DNA from: Erysipelotrichaceae bacterium UBA3379
GTDB lineage: Bacteria > Bacillota_I > Bacilli_A > Erysipelotrichales > Coprobacillaceae
Assembly: GCA_002359025.1 (NCBI GenBank)
Contig: DEPZ01000018.1
Location: 5,078-40,802, forward strand
Length of the DNA stretch: 35,725 nt
Reading direction: 5' to 3'
Shown here: piece after piece, positions 7,178-15,405 of the stretch
Numbering within the stretch: position 1 is the stretch's first letter
Layout: every line of letters starts with the position of its first letter
Program-made: the position numbers and the translations under genes
Notes under the pieces: generated by a model
Database searches by the model: none
The model's input: only the letters and a program-made list of their open reading frames with translations
Told to the model about the DNA's origin: nothing

Positions 7178-9802
7178 ATGAAATCAAATAAAGAGATTGT
7201 TTATGAGTTTATAAAAAAATATTCATCTGGATATCAAGATGACATTCCAATGATTACCACTCAATATCTATCCGAAAAATTAAATATGCAAAGGAGTAAT
7301 ATTAGTGCATTATTAAATCAATTGGTAAAAGAAGGGTTATTAGAGAAGAGACAAGGAAGACCTGTATATTACCGGTTGAAAAAACTTAAGAGTCGTCATC
7401 GTAATTTTGAAGGATTAATTGGGTATCAGGACAGTTTAAGAGAGGCCGTTATGCTAGCTAAGGCTGCTGTACTTTATCCTGATCAAAAGTGTTCTATTTT
7501 ATTGGTTGGCCCTCGTGGAAGTGGATTGAATTATTTTGCACATGAAGTTTATGAATTTGCTGTAGAATCAAAAAAATTGAAAAAGAATGCACCATTTATT
7601 TTATTTGATTGTAAGACATTTGTAGAGAGAACTCATCAAATTAAAGAAGTTTTGTTTCATAAACAAGAAGGGATGCTTAAAAAAGCAAATGAGGGGATTT
7701 TGTTTATAAAGAATGTTGATTTATTAACAGGTTATGATCGAACACTTCTTTTTGAAGTCATGAATGGAAATTATCAGACAGTTAAACAAATTATGGATCT
7801 TCCAGAAGATTTTAAGACAAATATTATTTGTACTTTGTCTTCTTCAATCTCGGTAGAAACATTGGAAGTTTTTAAAAGTAAAGTGAACTTTTATATTGAA
7901 TTACCACCTTTGAGTCAACGTAGTTTTGAAGAAAGATGGCAATTTATACAACTCTTTTTAAAAACGGAAGCTAAAAAATTAAATCGTATGATTGAAGTAG
8001 ATGCAACAATACTTCATTGTTTATTTCTTTATCAAACAAACAAAAATATCAAAGGATTAAAAAAAGACATACAAAGTGCTTGTGCAAATGCATATGTAAG
8101 AGAATGCCAAAATCATAATCCAAGTCTACATTTATTATTAACTGATTTTCCTAACTATGTTAGAAAAGGATTGATTTATTATAAAGAATATAAAAATGAT
8201 ATTTGTCAATATGTTCCAGATAATTGCCGTCTTGCTTTTAAAGAAAATGAAATCTTATCAAATACTATAGAATCTCAAACAAAGTCTTTATCAACAACAA
8301 TTCATCAAAAAAGAAAACATCTTATTAAAGAGAAACTCAATCAAGATGATATAGAACATATTTTATTAACAGATATCTTTGATGATTTTCAACATTATTA
8401 TCAACAATTGGTTGATAAAGTTCCTAGTCAAGAACTTGATCTTTTTGTTTCACATAAATTAATTCAATGTGTTCAGACATTTATTATAGGTTATCAAAAA
8501 GAATTTCATTGTCAATTTGAACATCATTTATTAGTGGCTCTTTGTGTTCATTTCAATAGCTTGATGGTCAATGTTTCAAATACACAACACTTAACACATG
8601 TTCAAATAGACTATTTTATAGAAAAATATGACAAAGAATATCAGTATGTTTGTAGATTTGTTGACATTATTGAAAAAGAATTCCATATGACTATTAAACA
8701 AGATGAGAAAATATTTATATTATTATTTATGATACCTACAAAACAAAAAGAACAAGTTGTCACTTTACTTGCTATGCATGGAAAAGGAGCGACTTCTATT
8801 GTAGATGTTGTTAAACAGATGATTCATACTGATAATATTTATGCTTTTGATTTATCTTTGGATGAAAATATAGAAGAAGCTTATGAAAAATTAAAACAAA
8901 AGATTATTCATATTCATCAAGGAAAAGGAATTCTTCTTATTTATGATATGGGTTCTTTGCATACTATGGTAGAATCTATAGCTTGTGAAACAAATATCTC
9001 TATTCAATATATACAAGTTCCCATTACAATGATAGCACTATCTTCTAGTCAACAAGCCAAGCTTAATCATAGCTTAGAAGATATTTATCAACATCTTCAA
9101 TCTGATTATCAAGGCTATAGATATGTTCGTCCACAAAAAGAAAATATGATTCTTATTATATCTAAAAAATCTATAGAAAATGCTTTACAGGTTAGAGAAG
9201 ATATTTATTCATCATATGATTATGAAGGTTATCATATAGAATGCATTTATGTTTCATCATCATTAGATTTATTTAATCAGATAGATTCATTATCTAAACA
9301 ATATAAAATCTATGGCATTATTAGTGATGAAACGCTTCAACTAAAGCAATATTCATATATCACATATGATGAAGTTTATAAACATGAAGTCTCATCAATA
9401 GAACTGCTTTTCTATAAACCTCAACAAGAACAAGAGGAATTATTGGAAGTTTTAGGATATTTAGAAGGGCAATTAGAGAAAGTAGACATTAGAGAAATGT
9501 CTATGATGTTGATAAATTTTGTTAATGAATTAGAGAAAATCATGGAAGTCTCTTTAATTACTGATCAAAAGATTGGTATGCTTGTTCATATAGCATGTCT
9601 TGTAGATGGGTTGTTGAAGGGGAAAACACAAAGTGTACATTTTAATGTCATAAATATTATTCAAATGTATGGAGATAAGATTGAAGAGATTAAAAAAGCC
9701 TTACAATTAATAGAACAGACTTATGGTGTGACGATGAGTGATAGTGATATAGCAACAATGATATCAATCATATTTCATAAAGAAAGAGGTAAAGAATTAT
9801 GA
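7178..9802 (+). CDS. LevR-type PRD/PTS-controlled transcription regulator with degenerate AAA+ domain
   Basis: An 874-residue regulator with the LevR order: winged helix (about 10-68, including LNMQRSNISALL), AAA+ domain (about 75-300), PRD1 (about 395-525, His450/His458), an EIIA-Man-like domain (about 526-640, LLAMHGKG with candidate phosphosite His534), an EIIB-like segment without an obvious cysteine, and PRD2 (about 760-870, His804). PTS phosphorylation of such histidines normally tunes activity. The AAA+ domain is degenerate. Walker A reads GPRGSGLN (111-118, lysine lost), Walker B reads ILFIKNVD (174-181, no D-E pair), and the GAFTGA sigma-54 contact loop is missing around residue 162. 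It probably does not work as a sigma-54 activator. The ATG follows AGGAGG; the end overlaps lacF by ATGA, so it is cotranscribed with the PTS it should control. Confidence 0.85.
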   Translation: MKSNKEIVYEFIKKYSSGYQDDIPMITTQYLSEKLNMQRSNISALLNQLVKEGLLEKRQGRPVYYRLKKLKSRHRNFEGLIGYQDSLREAVMLAKAAVLYPDQKCSILLVGPRGSGLNYFAHEVYEFAVESKKLKKNAPFILFDCKTFVERTHQIKEVLFHKQEGMLKKANEGILFIKNVDLLTGYDRTLLFEVMNGNYQTVKQIMDLPEDFKTNIICTLSSSISVETLEVFKSKVNFYIELPPLSQRSFEERWQFIQLFLKTEAKKLNRMIEVDATILHCLFLYQTNKNIKGLKKDIQSACANAYVRECQNHNPSLHLLLTDFPNYVRKGLIYYKEYKNDICQYVPDNCRLAFKENEILSNTIESQTKSLSTTIHQKRKHLIKEKLNQDDIEHILLTDIFDDFQHYYQQLVDKVPSQELDLFVSHKLIQCVQTFIIGYQKEFHCQFEHHLLVALCVHFNSLMVNVSNTQHLTHVQIDYFIEKYDKEYQYVCRFVDIIEKEFHMTIKQDEKIFILLFMIPTKQKEQVVTLLAMHGKGATSIVDVVKQMIHTDNIYAFDLSLDENIEEAYEKLKQKIIHIHQGKGILLIYDMGSLHTMVESIACETNISIQYIQVPITMIALSSSQQAKLNHSLEDIYQHLQSDYQGYRYVRPQKENMILIISKKSIENALQVREDIYSSYDYEGYHIECIYVSSSLDLFNQIDSLSKQYKIYGIISDETLQLKQYSYITYDEVYKHEVSSIELLFYKPQQEQEELLEVLGYLEGQLEKVDIREMSMMLINFVNELEKIMEVSLITDQKIGMLVHIACLVDGLLKGKTQSVHFNVINIIQMYGDKIEEIKKALQLIEQTYGVTMSDSDIATMISIIFHKERGKEL

Positions 9803-10104
9803 CAAAAGAAGAAGCATCAATGATAGGTTTTGAAATCGTTGCATTTTCAGGAGATGCGCGTTCTAAACTATTAATGGCAGTGGAAAAAGCAAAACAGGGG
9901 TTATTTGACGAGAGTCAAAAGTTAATTGAACAGGCTAATGAATGTTTAGTAGATGCTCATAAATCACAAACTGAATTGCTTCAAGAAGAAGCTAGAGGTG
10001 AAGGTAGTGAAGTAGGATTTATTATGGTTCATGCACAAGATCATTTGATGACGACATTACTTTTAAAGGATATTATCAATACATTATTAGATGTATATAG
10101 ATAG
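9799..10104 (+). CDS. lacF: PTS lactose-specific EIIA component
   Basis: Carries phosphate from HPr to the EIIB domain during lactose uptake. It is a 101-residue member of the lactose/cellobiose EIIA family, a three-helix-bundle protein that forms trimers. The active-site stretch VHAQDHLMT places the phosphorylated histidine at 78 and the metal-ligand aspartate at 81, as in known LacF. It starts within the end of the regulator gene (ATGA) and lies 11 bases before lacE. Cellobiose-type EIIA proteins look similar; the lactose call rests mainly on the neighbouring LacG. Confidence 0.93.
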   Translation: MTKEEASMIGFEIVAFSGDARSKLLMAVEKAKQGLFDESQKLIEQANECLVDAHKSQTELLQEEARGEGSEVGFIMVHAQDHLMTTLLLKDIINTLLDVYR

Positions 10105-10115
10105 GGGAGAATATT

Positions 10116-11753
10116 ATGGATAAGATTATTAAACCAATAGAGAAAATGCGTCCATTTTTTGATAAAGTGGCACGTAATAAGTATTTAAAATCTATTAAAG
10201 ATGGATTTATTTCTAGTATGCCAATTATTTTATTTTCAAGTATATTTTTATTAATTGCTTATGTTCCTAATATATTTGGTTTTTATTGGAGTAGCGAAAT
10301 AGAAGCTATTATCATGAAACCCTATAATTATTCAATGGGAATATTAGCTGTGGCTGTATCAGCGACAACTGCAAGACATTTCACAAGTTCTTTAAATAGA
10401 GAATTACCAGCAAATAATCAAATCAATAGTTTATCAACTATGGTTTGTGCAATTATTGGATTCTTGATTTTAAGTGCTGATAGTATTGAAGGAGGATTTG
10501 CAAGTGGTTATATGGGATCAAAAGGTCTATTAACTGCTTTTATGACAGCTTTTGTTGTAGGATGGGTTTATAAGTTTTGTGTGAAACGTCATATTACCAT
10601 TAGAATGCCTGAACAAGTTCCACCAAACTTATCACAAACATTTAAAGATGTGATTCCTTTTGGAGGATCAATTGTTATTATTTGGTTGTTTGATTTAATA
10701 TTTAGAAATTTAACTGGTATTTCATTTGCACAAGGTGTGATTGAAGCATTCCAACCATTTTTTAATGCTGCTGATGGGTATGTGGGGTTAGCTATTATTT
10801 ATGGAGCAATGTCATTGTTCTGGTTTATTGGTGTACATGGACCATCTATTGTAGAACCAGCGATTTCAGCAGCCTTGGTATTAAATATGTCAACAAACTT
10901 AGCTGCTGTTCAAGCAGGACAACATGCTGATAAAGTATTAACTTTAGGAGCTCAATATTTCGTTGTATGTTTAGGTGGAACTGGTGCGACTTTAGTGATT
11001 ACTTTAATGTTTGCATTTATGTCTAAATCTAAACAATTAAAAGCTATTGGTCGTGCAAGTTCTGTACCTGTTTTATTTGGGGTTAATGAACCTATATTAT
11101 TTGGGGCGCCGTTAATTTTAAATCCTATTTTCTTTATTCCATTTATATTTGCTCCAATAGCAAATATTTGGATGTTTAAAATCTTTGTTGATTTCTTAAA
11201 TATGGATGGATTTATCTATACATTACCTTGGACAACACCAGGTCCAATTGGAATTATACTTGGTTGCGGTTTGAAATTATTACCAGTTATCTTCTTAGCG
11301 GCTGTGTTAGTTCTAGATTTCATTATTTATTATCCATTCTTTAAAGTTTATGATCGTGAAAAATGTGAAGAAGAAAAAAGAAATGAAATTACTGTAGAAT
11401 CAAAAGAAAATGTAGAAGTTGATGGAGCAGTACTTGATTCTAAAAAAGTCCTTGTATTATGTGCAGGTGGTGGAACAAGTGGTTTACTTGCAAATGCTTT
11501 ATCTAAAGGTGCTAAAGCTAAAGATATCCCATTAGTCACAGCCGCAGGGTCATATGGGGCACATATGGATATTATGAAAGATTATGATTTGGTTGTCTTA
11601 GCACCACAAGTGGCTTCTTATTATGAAGATTTAAAGAAAGATACAGATAGATTAGGTATTAAATCTGTAGCTTGTGAAGGAAAACAATATATTAATTTGA
11701 CAAGAGATCCAGAGGGTGCATTAGAATTTGTATTTCAAGTCATGGAGGGTTAG
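10116..11753 (+). CDS. lacE: PTS lactose-specific EIICB component
   Basis: Membrane transporter that imports and phosphorylates lactose. Of 545 residues, the EIIC domain (about 1-420) has multiple membrane helices and the conserved stretches GVHGPSIVEP and NEPILFGAPLILNP. After a charged linker the C-terminal EIIB domain begins with VLVLCAGGGTSG, whose Cys449 is the phosphorylated residue. The C-B fusion is typical of LacE, whereas cellobiose systems usually have separate B proteins, which supports lactose specificity. The spacing to lacG is 2 bases. Confidence 0.94.
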   Translation: MDKIIKPIEKMRPFFDKVARNKYLKSIKDGFISSMPIILFSSIFLLIAYVPNIFGFYWSSEIEAIIMKPYNYSMGILAVAVSATTARHFTSSLNRELPANNQINSLSTMVCAIIGFLILSADSIEGGFASGYMGSKGLLTAFMTAFVVGWVYKFCVKRHITIRMPEQVPPNLSQTFKDVIPFGGSIVIIWLFDLIFRNLTGISFAQGVIEAFQPFFNAADGYVGLAIIYGAMSLFWFIGVHGPSIVEPAISAALVLNMSTNLAAVQAGQHADKVLTLGAQYFVVCLGGTGATLVITLMFAFMSKSKQLKAIGRASSVPVLFGVNEPILFGAPLILNPIFFIPFIFAPIANIWMFKIFVDFLNMDGFIYTLPWTTPGPIGIILGCGLKLLPVIFLAAVLVLDFIIYYPFFKVYDREKCEEEKRNEITVESKENVEVDGAVLDSKKVLVLCAGGGTSGLLANALSKGAKAKDIPLVTAAGSYGAHMDIMKDYDLVVLAPQVASYYEDLKKDTDRLGIKSVACEGKQYINLTRDPEGALEFVFQVMEG

Positions 11754-11755
11754 TT

Positions 11756-13153
11756 ATGAAGTTTAGTGAGGATTTTATTTTTGGAGGCGCAACAGCTGCT
11801 TATCAATGTGAGGGAAGTACAAGAAGTTATGGTAAAGGAAAAGTAGCTTGGGATGATTTTTTAGAAAAACAAGGAAGATTTTTAGGTGATCCTGCGAGTG
11901 ATTTTTATCATCAATATCCAGTTGATATGAAATTATGTCATGACTTTGGTGTCAATGGTATCCGTATCTCTATAGCATGGTCACGTATTTTCCCTGAAGG
12001 AACAGGCAAGATCAATCAAGAAGGTGTGGATTTTTATCATAGAGTTTTTAAGGAATGTAAAAAACAAGGTGTAGAACCATTTGTAACATTGCATCATTTT
12101 GATACCCCTGATACATTGCATAAGGCAGGTGATTTCTTAAATAGAGATATTATTCAACAATTTGAAGATTATGCAAAATTCTGTTTTGAAGAATATAAAG
12201 ATGAAGTTCAATATTGGTTTACTTTTAATGAAGTATGGCCTATTGCTGTGAATCAATATATTGTTGGATGCTTCCCGCCAGCTATACGCTATGATATAGA
12301 AAAAGCAGTGTATTCTATGCATAATATGATGGTGGCTCATGCAAAGGCAGTATTAGCTTATAAACAAGCGGGATATAATGGTAAAATTGGAATTATTCAT
12401 TCATTAGAAACAAAATATCCTTATAGTGATACACCAGAAGATCGTCAAGCTGCAAAAAATGAAGATATACTTGCAAATCAATTGGTATTAGATGCAACCT
12501 TCTTAGGAGAATATACTCAAGAAACATTGGATACAATTCAACGTTTAGTGGCTATTAATCAAGGAACATTTGATTATGAACAAAGTGATATAGAAACAAT
12601 GAAACAAGCAGCACAACTTAATGATTATTTAGGTATTAACTATTATCAAAGTCACTTTATACAAGCTTATAATGGTGAAAATGATATATATCATAATGGT
12701 ACAGGAGATAAAGGAACATCACGTTTTAGATTAAAAGGTGTTGGAGAAAGAATGTTTAAAGAAGGTATTGAACGTACTGATTGGGATTGGTTAATTTATC
12801 CTGAAGGATTATATGATATGATGAAACGTATCGTTGCACAATATCCAAATTATAAAGCTATTTATATTACAGAAAATGGTATGGGATATAAAGATGATTT
12901 TGTAGATGGTCTTATAGATGATCAACCAAGAATAGACTATATCAAGAAACATTTACAATGGATTTTAAAAGCCATTGAAGAAGGAGTATATGTAAAAGGA
13001 TATTTTGTATGGTCATTGATGGATGTGTTCTCTTGGTCTAATGGATATAATAAAAGATATGGTTTGTTCTATGTAGACTTTCAAACTCAAAAAAGATATC
13101 CTAAAGCATCAGCATATTGGTATAAAAAAGTATCCCAAACAAAGGAGATATAA
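11756..13153 (+). CDS. lacG: 6-phospho-beta-galactosidase
   Basis: Cytoplasmic GH1 glycosidase that splits lactose-6-phosphate into glucose and galactose-6-phosphate. It is 465 residues with acid/base Glu159 (TFNEV) and nucleophile Glu373 (YITENG). The phosphate-binding residues Ser426, Lys433 and Tyr435 (FSWSNGYNKRYG) match the LacG pattern with a constant two-residue offset. Trp427, characteristic of galactosidases rather than 6-phospho-beta-glucosidases, is present. It follows lacE and overlaps the next HAD gene by one base. Genes for the usual tagatose-6-phosphate route (lacABCD) are absent from the window. Confidence 0.95.
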   Translation: MKFSEDFIFGGATAAYQCEGSTRSYGKGKVAWDDFLEKQGRFLGDPASDFYHQYPVDMKLCHDFGVNGIRISIAWSRIFPEGTGKINQEGVDFYHRVFKECKKQGVEPFVTLHHFDTPDTLHKAGDFLNRDIIQQFEDYAKFCFEEYKDEVQYWFTFNEVWPIAVNQYIVGCFPPAIRYDIEKAVYSMHNMMVAHAKAVLAYKQAGYNGKIGIIHSLETKYPYSDTPEDRQAAKNEDILANQLVLDATFLGEYTQETLDTIQRLVAINQGTFDYEQSDIETMKQAAQLNDYLGINYYQSHFIQAYNGENDIYHNGTGDKGTSRFRLKGVGERMFKEGIERTDWDWLIYPEGLYDMMKRIVAQYPNYKAIYITENGMGYKDDFVDGLIDDQPRIDYIKKHLQWILKAIEEGVYVKGYFVWSLMDVFSWSNGYNKRYGLFYVDFQTQKRYPKASAYWYKKVSQTKEI

Positions 13154-13815
13154 TGAAATATAGTTATAAAGGTGTTATATTTGATTTTAATGGAACTTTG
13201 TTCTTTGATAATGATAAGCATGTACGAGCATGGGGGACTATTTCAAGATTAATAAGAGGATATGATATTAGTGAAGAAGAATTGCATAATCAGTTTAACG
13301 GAACTCCCAATATACAAAATATTCTATATATGACAAATCATCAGGCAACCCCAGAGGAATTAACTAAGTACTCCCAATTAAAAGAAGAATACTATAGGCA
13401 ATATTGTAAAGAAGATGTTGAAAACTTTCATTTGGTAGATGGAACAAAGGAATATTTTGATAGTCTAAAACAAAATCATATTCCTTTTACCATAGCAAGT
13501 GCATCTATTAAAGAAAATATAGATTTTTTTAGAGAATCATTTGATTTGGATCGTTGGATTCATCCTCATCATATTGTTTATGATGATGGAACATATACAA
13601 ACAAAGTACAGATGTTTAAAGATGCAGCAAAAAGAATTCATGTAGATATAAAAGATGTTCTTGTTTACGAAGACTCATTTTCAGGTATTAAAAATGCTTA
13701 TGAAGCAGGTGTAAAATCAATTATTGTTGTTTGTCCAAAAGAAAAGTCTCAAGATTATAGACATCTGCCTGGAGTCATAGGAACTATTGAAACATTTGAT
13801 GAAGTCTTAGAATAA
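13153..13815 (+). CDS. HAD-superfamily hydrolase (beta-phosphoglucomutase-like) of the lac operon
   Basis: A 220-residue HAD protein with a helical C1 cap (about 18-90). Motif I is FDFNGTL (nucleophile Asp11), motif II is around IASAS, and the lysine/aspartate motifs include VYEDSFSG. The usual second aspartate of motif I (DxD) is asparagine here (Asp-Phe-Asn), which removes the standard general acid/base. The ATG overlaps the lacG stop by one base, so it belongs to the lac operon and is followed by its terminator. A plausible but unproven job is dephosphorylating galactose-6-phosphate so that galactose can enter the Leloir pathway encoded upstream; a sugar-phosphate mutase or housecleaning phosphatase is the alternative. 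Confidence 0.85.
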   Translation: MKYSYKGVIFDFNGTLFFDNDKHVRAWGTISRLIRGYDISEEELHNQFNGTPNIQNILYMTNHQATPEELTKYSQLKEEYYRQYCKEDVENFHLVDGTKEYFDSLKQNHIPFTIASASIKENIDFFRESFDLDRWIHPHHIVYDDGTYTNKVQMFKDAAKRIHVDIKDVLVYEDSFSGIKNAYEAGVKSIIVVCPKEKSQDYRHLPGVIGTIETFDEVLE

Positions 13816-13827
13816 TAGGTTTATTTG

Positions 13828-13853
13828 AAAAAACTCCCTAGAGGAGTTTTTTT
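13828..13853 (+). terminator. intrinsic terminator of the lac operon
   Basis: The stem AAAAAACTCC/GGAGTTTTTT (13828-13837 with 13843-13852) has a 5-base loop and ends in a T run. The A tract on the left means it could also work on the opposite strand. Confidence 0.85.
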
Positions 13854-13883
13854 ATGTTTACTATGAGAAGATGTGTGTAAATA

Positions 13884-13912
13884 TTGCATTATAAAGAAGA
13901 GTTTTGTAAAAT
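13884..13912 (+). promoter_or_regulatory. sigma-A-type promoter of the zinc-ribbon gene
   Basis: TTGCAT (13884-13889) and TAAAAT (13907-13912) with a 17-base spacer. A start about 7 bases downstream gives a leader of roughly 25 bases that carries the AAAGGGG ribosome site at 13931-13937. Confidence 0.7.
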
Positions 13913-13944
13913 GGTTGTATAAAAATATAGAAAGGGGTTTTCCT

Positions 13945-14319
13945 ATGTATTGTCATAATTGTGGTAAAGAGATTAATGATGATGTTAAGTTTTGTCCATA
14001 CTGTGGTGTTCAAGTTAAAGGTGAACAAGTCTATTCTCAACAAGGACAAAGTCATCAAAAAGATGAAAAGAGTTTAGGTTTTGGTGCTTTATCTTTCTTT
14101 ATTCCTATTGTAGGATTAGTATTTTATGTATTATGGAAAGATGAATTGCCTTTAAGAGCAAAATCTTGTTTAAAGGGATTAATCGCTGGTGTTGTCTTAT
14201 ATGTTGTTCTTGTATGTTGTGTTTTCTCATCTTTTTTTGCTTTAGTAAGTAATGATTCAGGTTTTGATGAGCCAGTTTATTATGATGGGGAGTTTTATGG
14301 GGATTTCCCATTTAATTAA
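13945..14319 (+). CDS. zinc-ribbon membrane protein
   Basis: A 124-residue protein with an N-terminal zinc ribbon (Cys3-x2-Cys6 and Cys17-x2-Cys20; sequence CHNCGKE and FCPYCG), a polar Gln/Ser-rich linker (about 25-44) and two membrane helices (about 45-64 and 77-101). The start chosen is the ATG at 13945, placed by an AAAGGGG ribosome site and by the ribbon beginning at once; an upstream in-frame ATG at 13873 would precede the promoter -35 box. Proteins of this layout are common in Firmicutes and mostly uncharacterised. Its 3' end overlaps the DUF2085 gene, suggesting coupling. No function is assigned. Confidence 0.8.
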   Translation: MYCHNCGKEINDDVKFCPYCGVQVKGEQVYSQQGQSHQKDEKSLGFGALSFFIPIVGLVFYVLWKDELPLRAKSCLKGLIAGVVLYVVLVCCVFSSFFALVSNDSGFDEPVYYDGEFYGDFPFN

Positions 14320-14662
14320 TGTATTGATAGAGAGATTGTTACATATTGGGGAGGTTCCTATATGTAATGGTATAGCTTCTAGAGCACCACATATTTTTGG
14401 GTTTTGTTTTCCTTTATGTTATAGGTGTAGTTTTGTGATGGTTGGATTCGTACTTGGGTATGTATTGATGTATAAAGGAAAAGTGAAGATATCGTGGATT
14501 GTGAGTGTTTTGTTGTTATTGCCAATGATTGTAGATGGAAGTTTACAGACTTTTATGGGTATAATGAGTCACAATATCAATCGTATTGTTACGGGGTTTT
14601 TGTTTGGATTAGGGCTGTCTTCTTTAGTATATAAAGCACATGTCAAAATAGATAATCTATGA
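14297..14662 (+). CDS. DUF2085 family membrane protein
   Basis: A 121-residue protein with the DUF2085 hallmark of cysteine-rich ICNGIASRAPH followed by CFPLCYRCS (Cys37, Cys41, Cys44) and three to four hydrophobic helices. ATG 14297 is chosen because GGGGAG lies five bases before it; in-frame ATGs from 14252 would extend the overlap with the previous gene. It overlaps the zinc-ribbon gene by 23 bases in another frame. The conserved cysteines hint at metal binding, but the family function is unknown. Confidence 0.75.
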   Translation: MGISHLINVLIERLLHIGEVPICNGIASRAPHIFGFCFPLCYRCSFVMVGFVLGYVLMYKGKVKISWIVSVLLLLPMIVDGSLQTFMGIMSHNINRIVTGFLFGLGLSSLVYKAHVKIDNL

Positions 14663-14667
14663 ATTTA

Positions 14668-14679
14668 TTATCATGATAA
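14668..14679. repeat. 12-bp perfect palindrome upstream of the YheO-like regulator
   Basis: TTATCATGATAA reads identically on both strands and lies just upstream of the -35 position of the regulator's putative promoter. It could be an operator, although AT-rich palindromes of this size also occur by chance. Confidence 0.3.
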
Positions 14680-14709
14680 AAAAGTCTATGAGTTTTAAAA
14701 ATATTAGTG

Positions 14710-14715
14710 TATAAT
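14710..14715 (+). promoter_or_regulatory. putative -10 element of the YheO-like regulator
   Basis: TATAAT at 14710-14715, inside AGTGTATAAT, the same core seen upstream of the lac operon. No good -35 is found. A start near 14722 would leave a leader of about 13 bases holding only the ribosome site TGGAGG (14722-14727). Confidence 0.45.
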
Positions 14716-14734
14716 GTCACTTGGAGGTCAAGCT

Positions 14735-15394
14735 ATGTATAAATTATTAGAACCTTATGCAAAGATGGTTGAATTTCTAGGTGAAGCGTTGGGAGATAAT
14801 GTGGAAATTGCTTTACATGATTTAACATCTCAGGAACAAGAAATTGTTGCTATAGCGAATGGAAATATCTCAGGTAGAGATGTAGGAGCTAAATTATCAA
14901 ATTTATCTATCCATTACTTAGAAACAAAACAATATAAAAATCATGACTATGTCATGAATTATAAAACAACAGGACCCGATGGTAAACTTCTTCGTTCAGC
15001 AACGTATTTTATTAAAGAAGACTCTCGAGAATTACCTATAGGTATGTTATGTGTGAATGTTAATATTTCTGATTATGAATATTTAGAAACAACTTTAAAA
15101 AAGATTCTTGGCATTAAAGAATCTAAAGATGTAGAGTTTCAATTAGATAATCCTATAGAAATCTTATCTTCTCCATTAGATGAAATGATTGATCTTTATA
15201 TTAAAGAGTGCTTAGAACAAATGGGATTCCCAAGTTACTTTTTAGTAGAAAGATTAAATGTAGAAGAAAAGATTAAAGTTGTTAAGTATTTACAAGAAAA
15301 AGGAATATTTAAAGTCAAAGGTGCTATTGTGTTGGTAGCTGAAAAATTGGCAGTCAGTGAACCAACAATATATAGATATTTAAAGAAAATGTAG
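14735..15394 (+). CDS. YheO-like PAS/HTH transcriptional regulator
   Basis: A 219-residue cytoplasmic regulator. The N-terminal part (about 5-115) matches the YheO-like PAS domain, with IALHDLTSQEQEIVAIANG and LPIGMLCVNVN. The C-terminal segment (about 155-219) is the helix-turn-helix that goes with it, with KLAVSEPTIYRYLKK as the recognition unit. The start is the ATG after TGGAGG (14722-14727); an in-frame ATG at 14714 lies inside the -10 box and is rejected. It sits 11 bases before the pyrophosphatase gene, so the two are probably cotranscribed. Ligand and targets are unknown. Confidence 0.85.
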   Translation: MYKLLEPYAKMVEFLGEALGDNVEIALHDLTSQEQEIVAIANGNISGRDVGAKLSNLSIHYLETKQYKNHDYVMNYKTTGPDGKLLRSATYFIKEDSRELPIGMLCVNVNISDYEYLETTLKKILGIKESKDVEFQLDNPIEILSSPLDEMIDLYIKECLEQMGFPSYFLVERLNVEEKIKVVKYLQEKGIFKVKGAIVLVAEKLAVSEPTIYRYLKKM

Positions 15395-15405
15395 GAAGGT
15401 AGTAT

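Noticed and set aside
13873..13944. Extended N terminus of the zinc-ribbon protein
   Set aside because: The upstream ATG precedes the promoter -35 box, and the ribosome site favours 13945.
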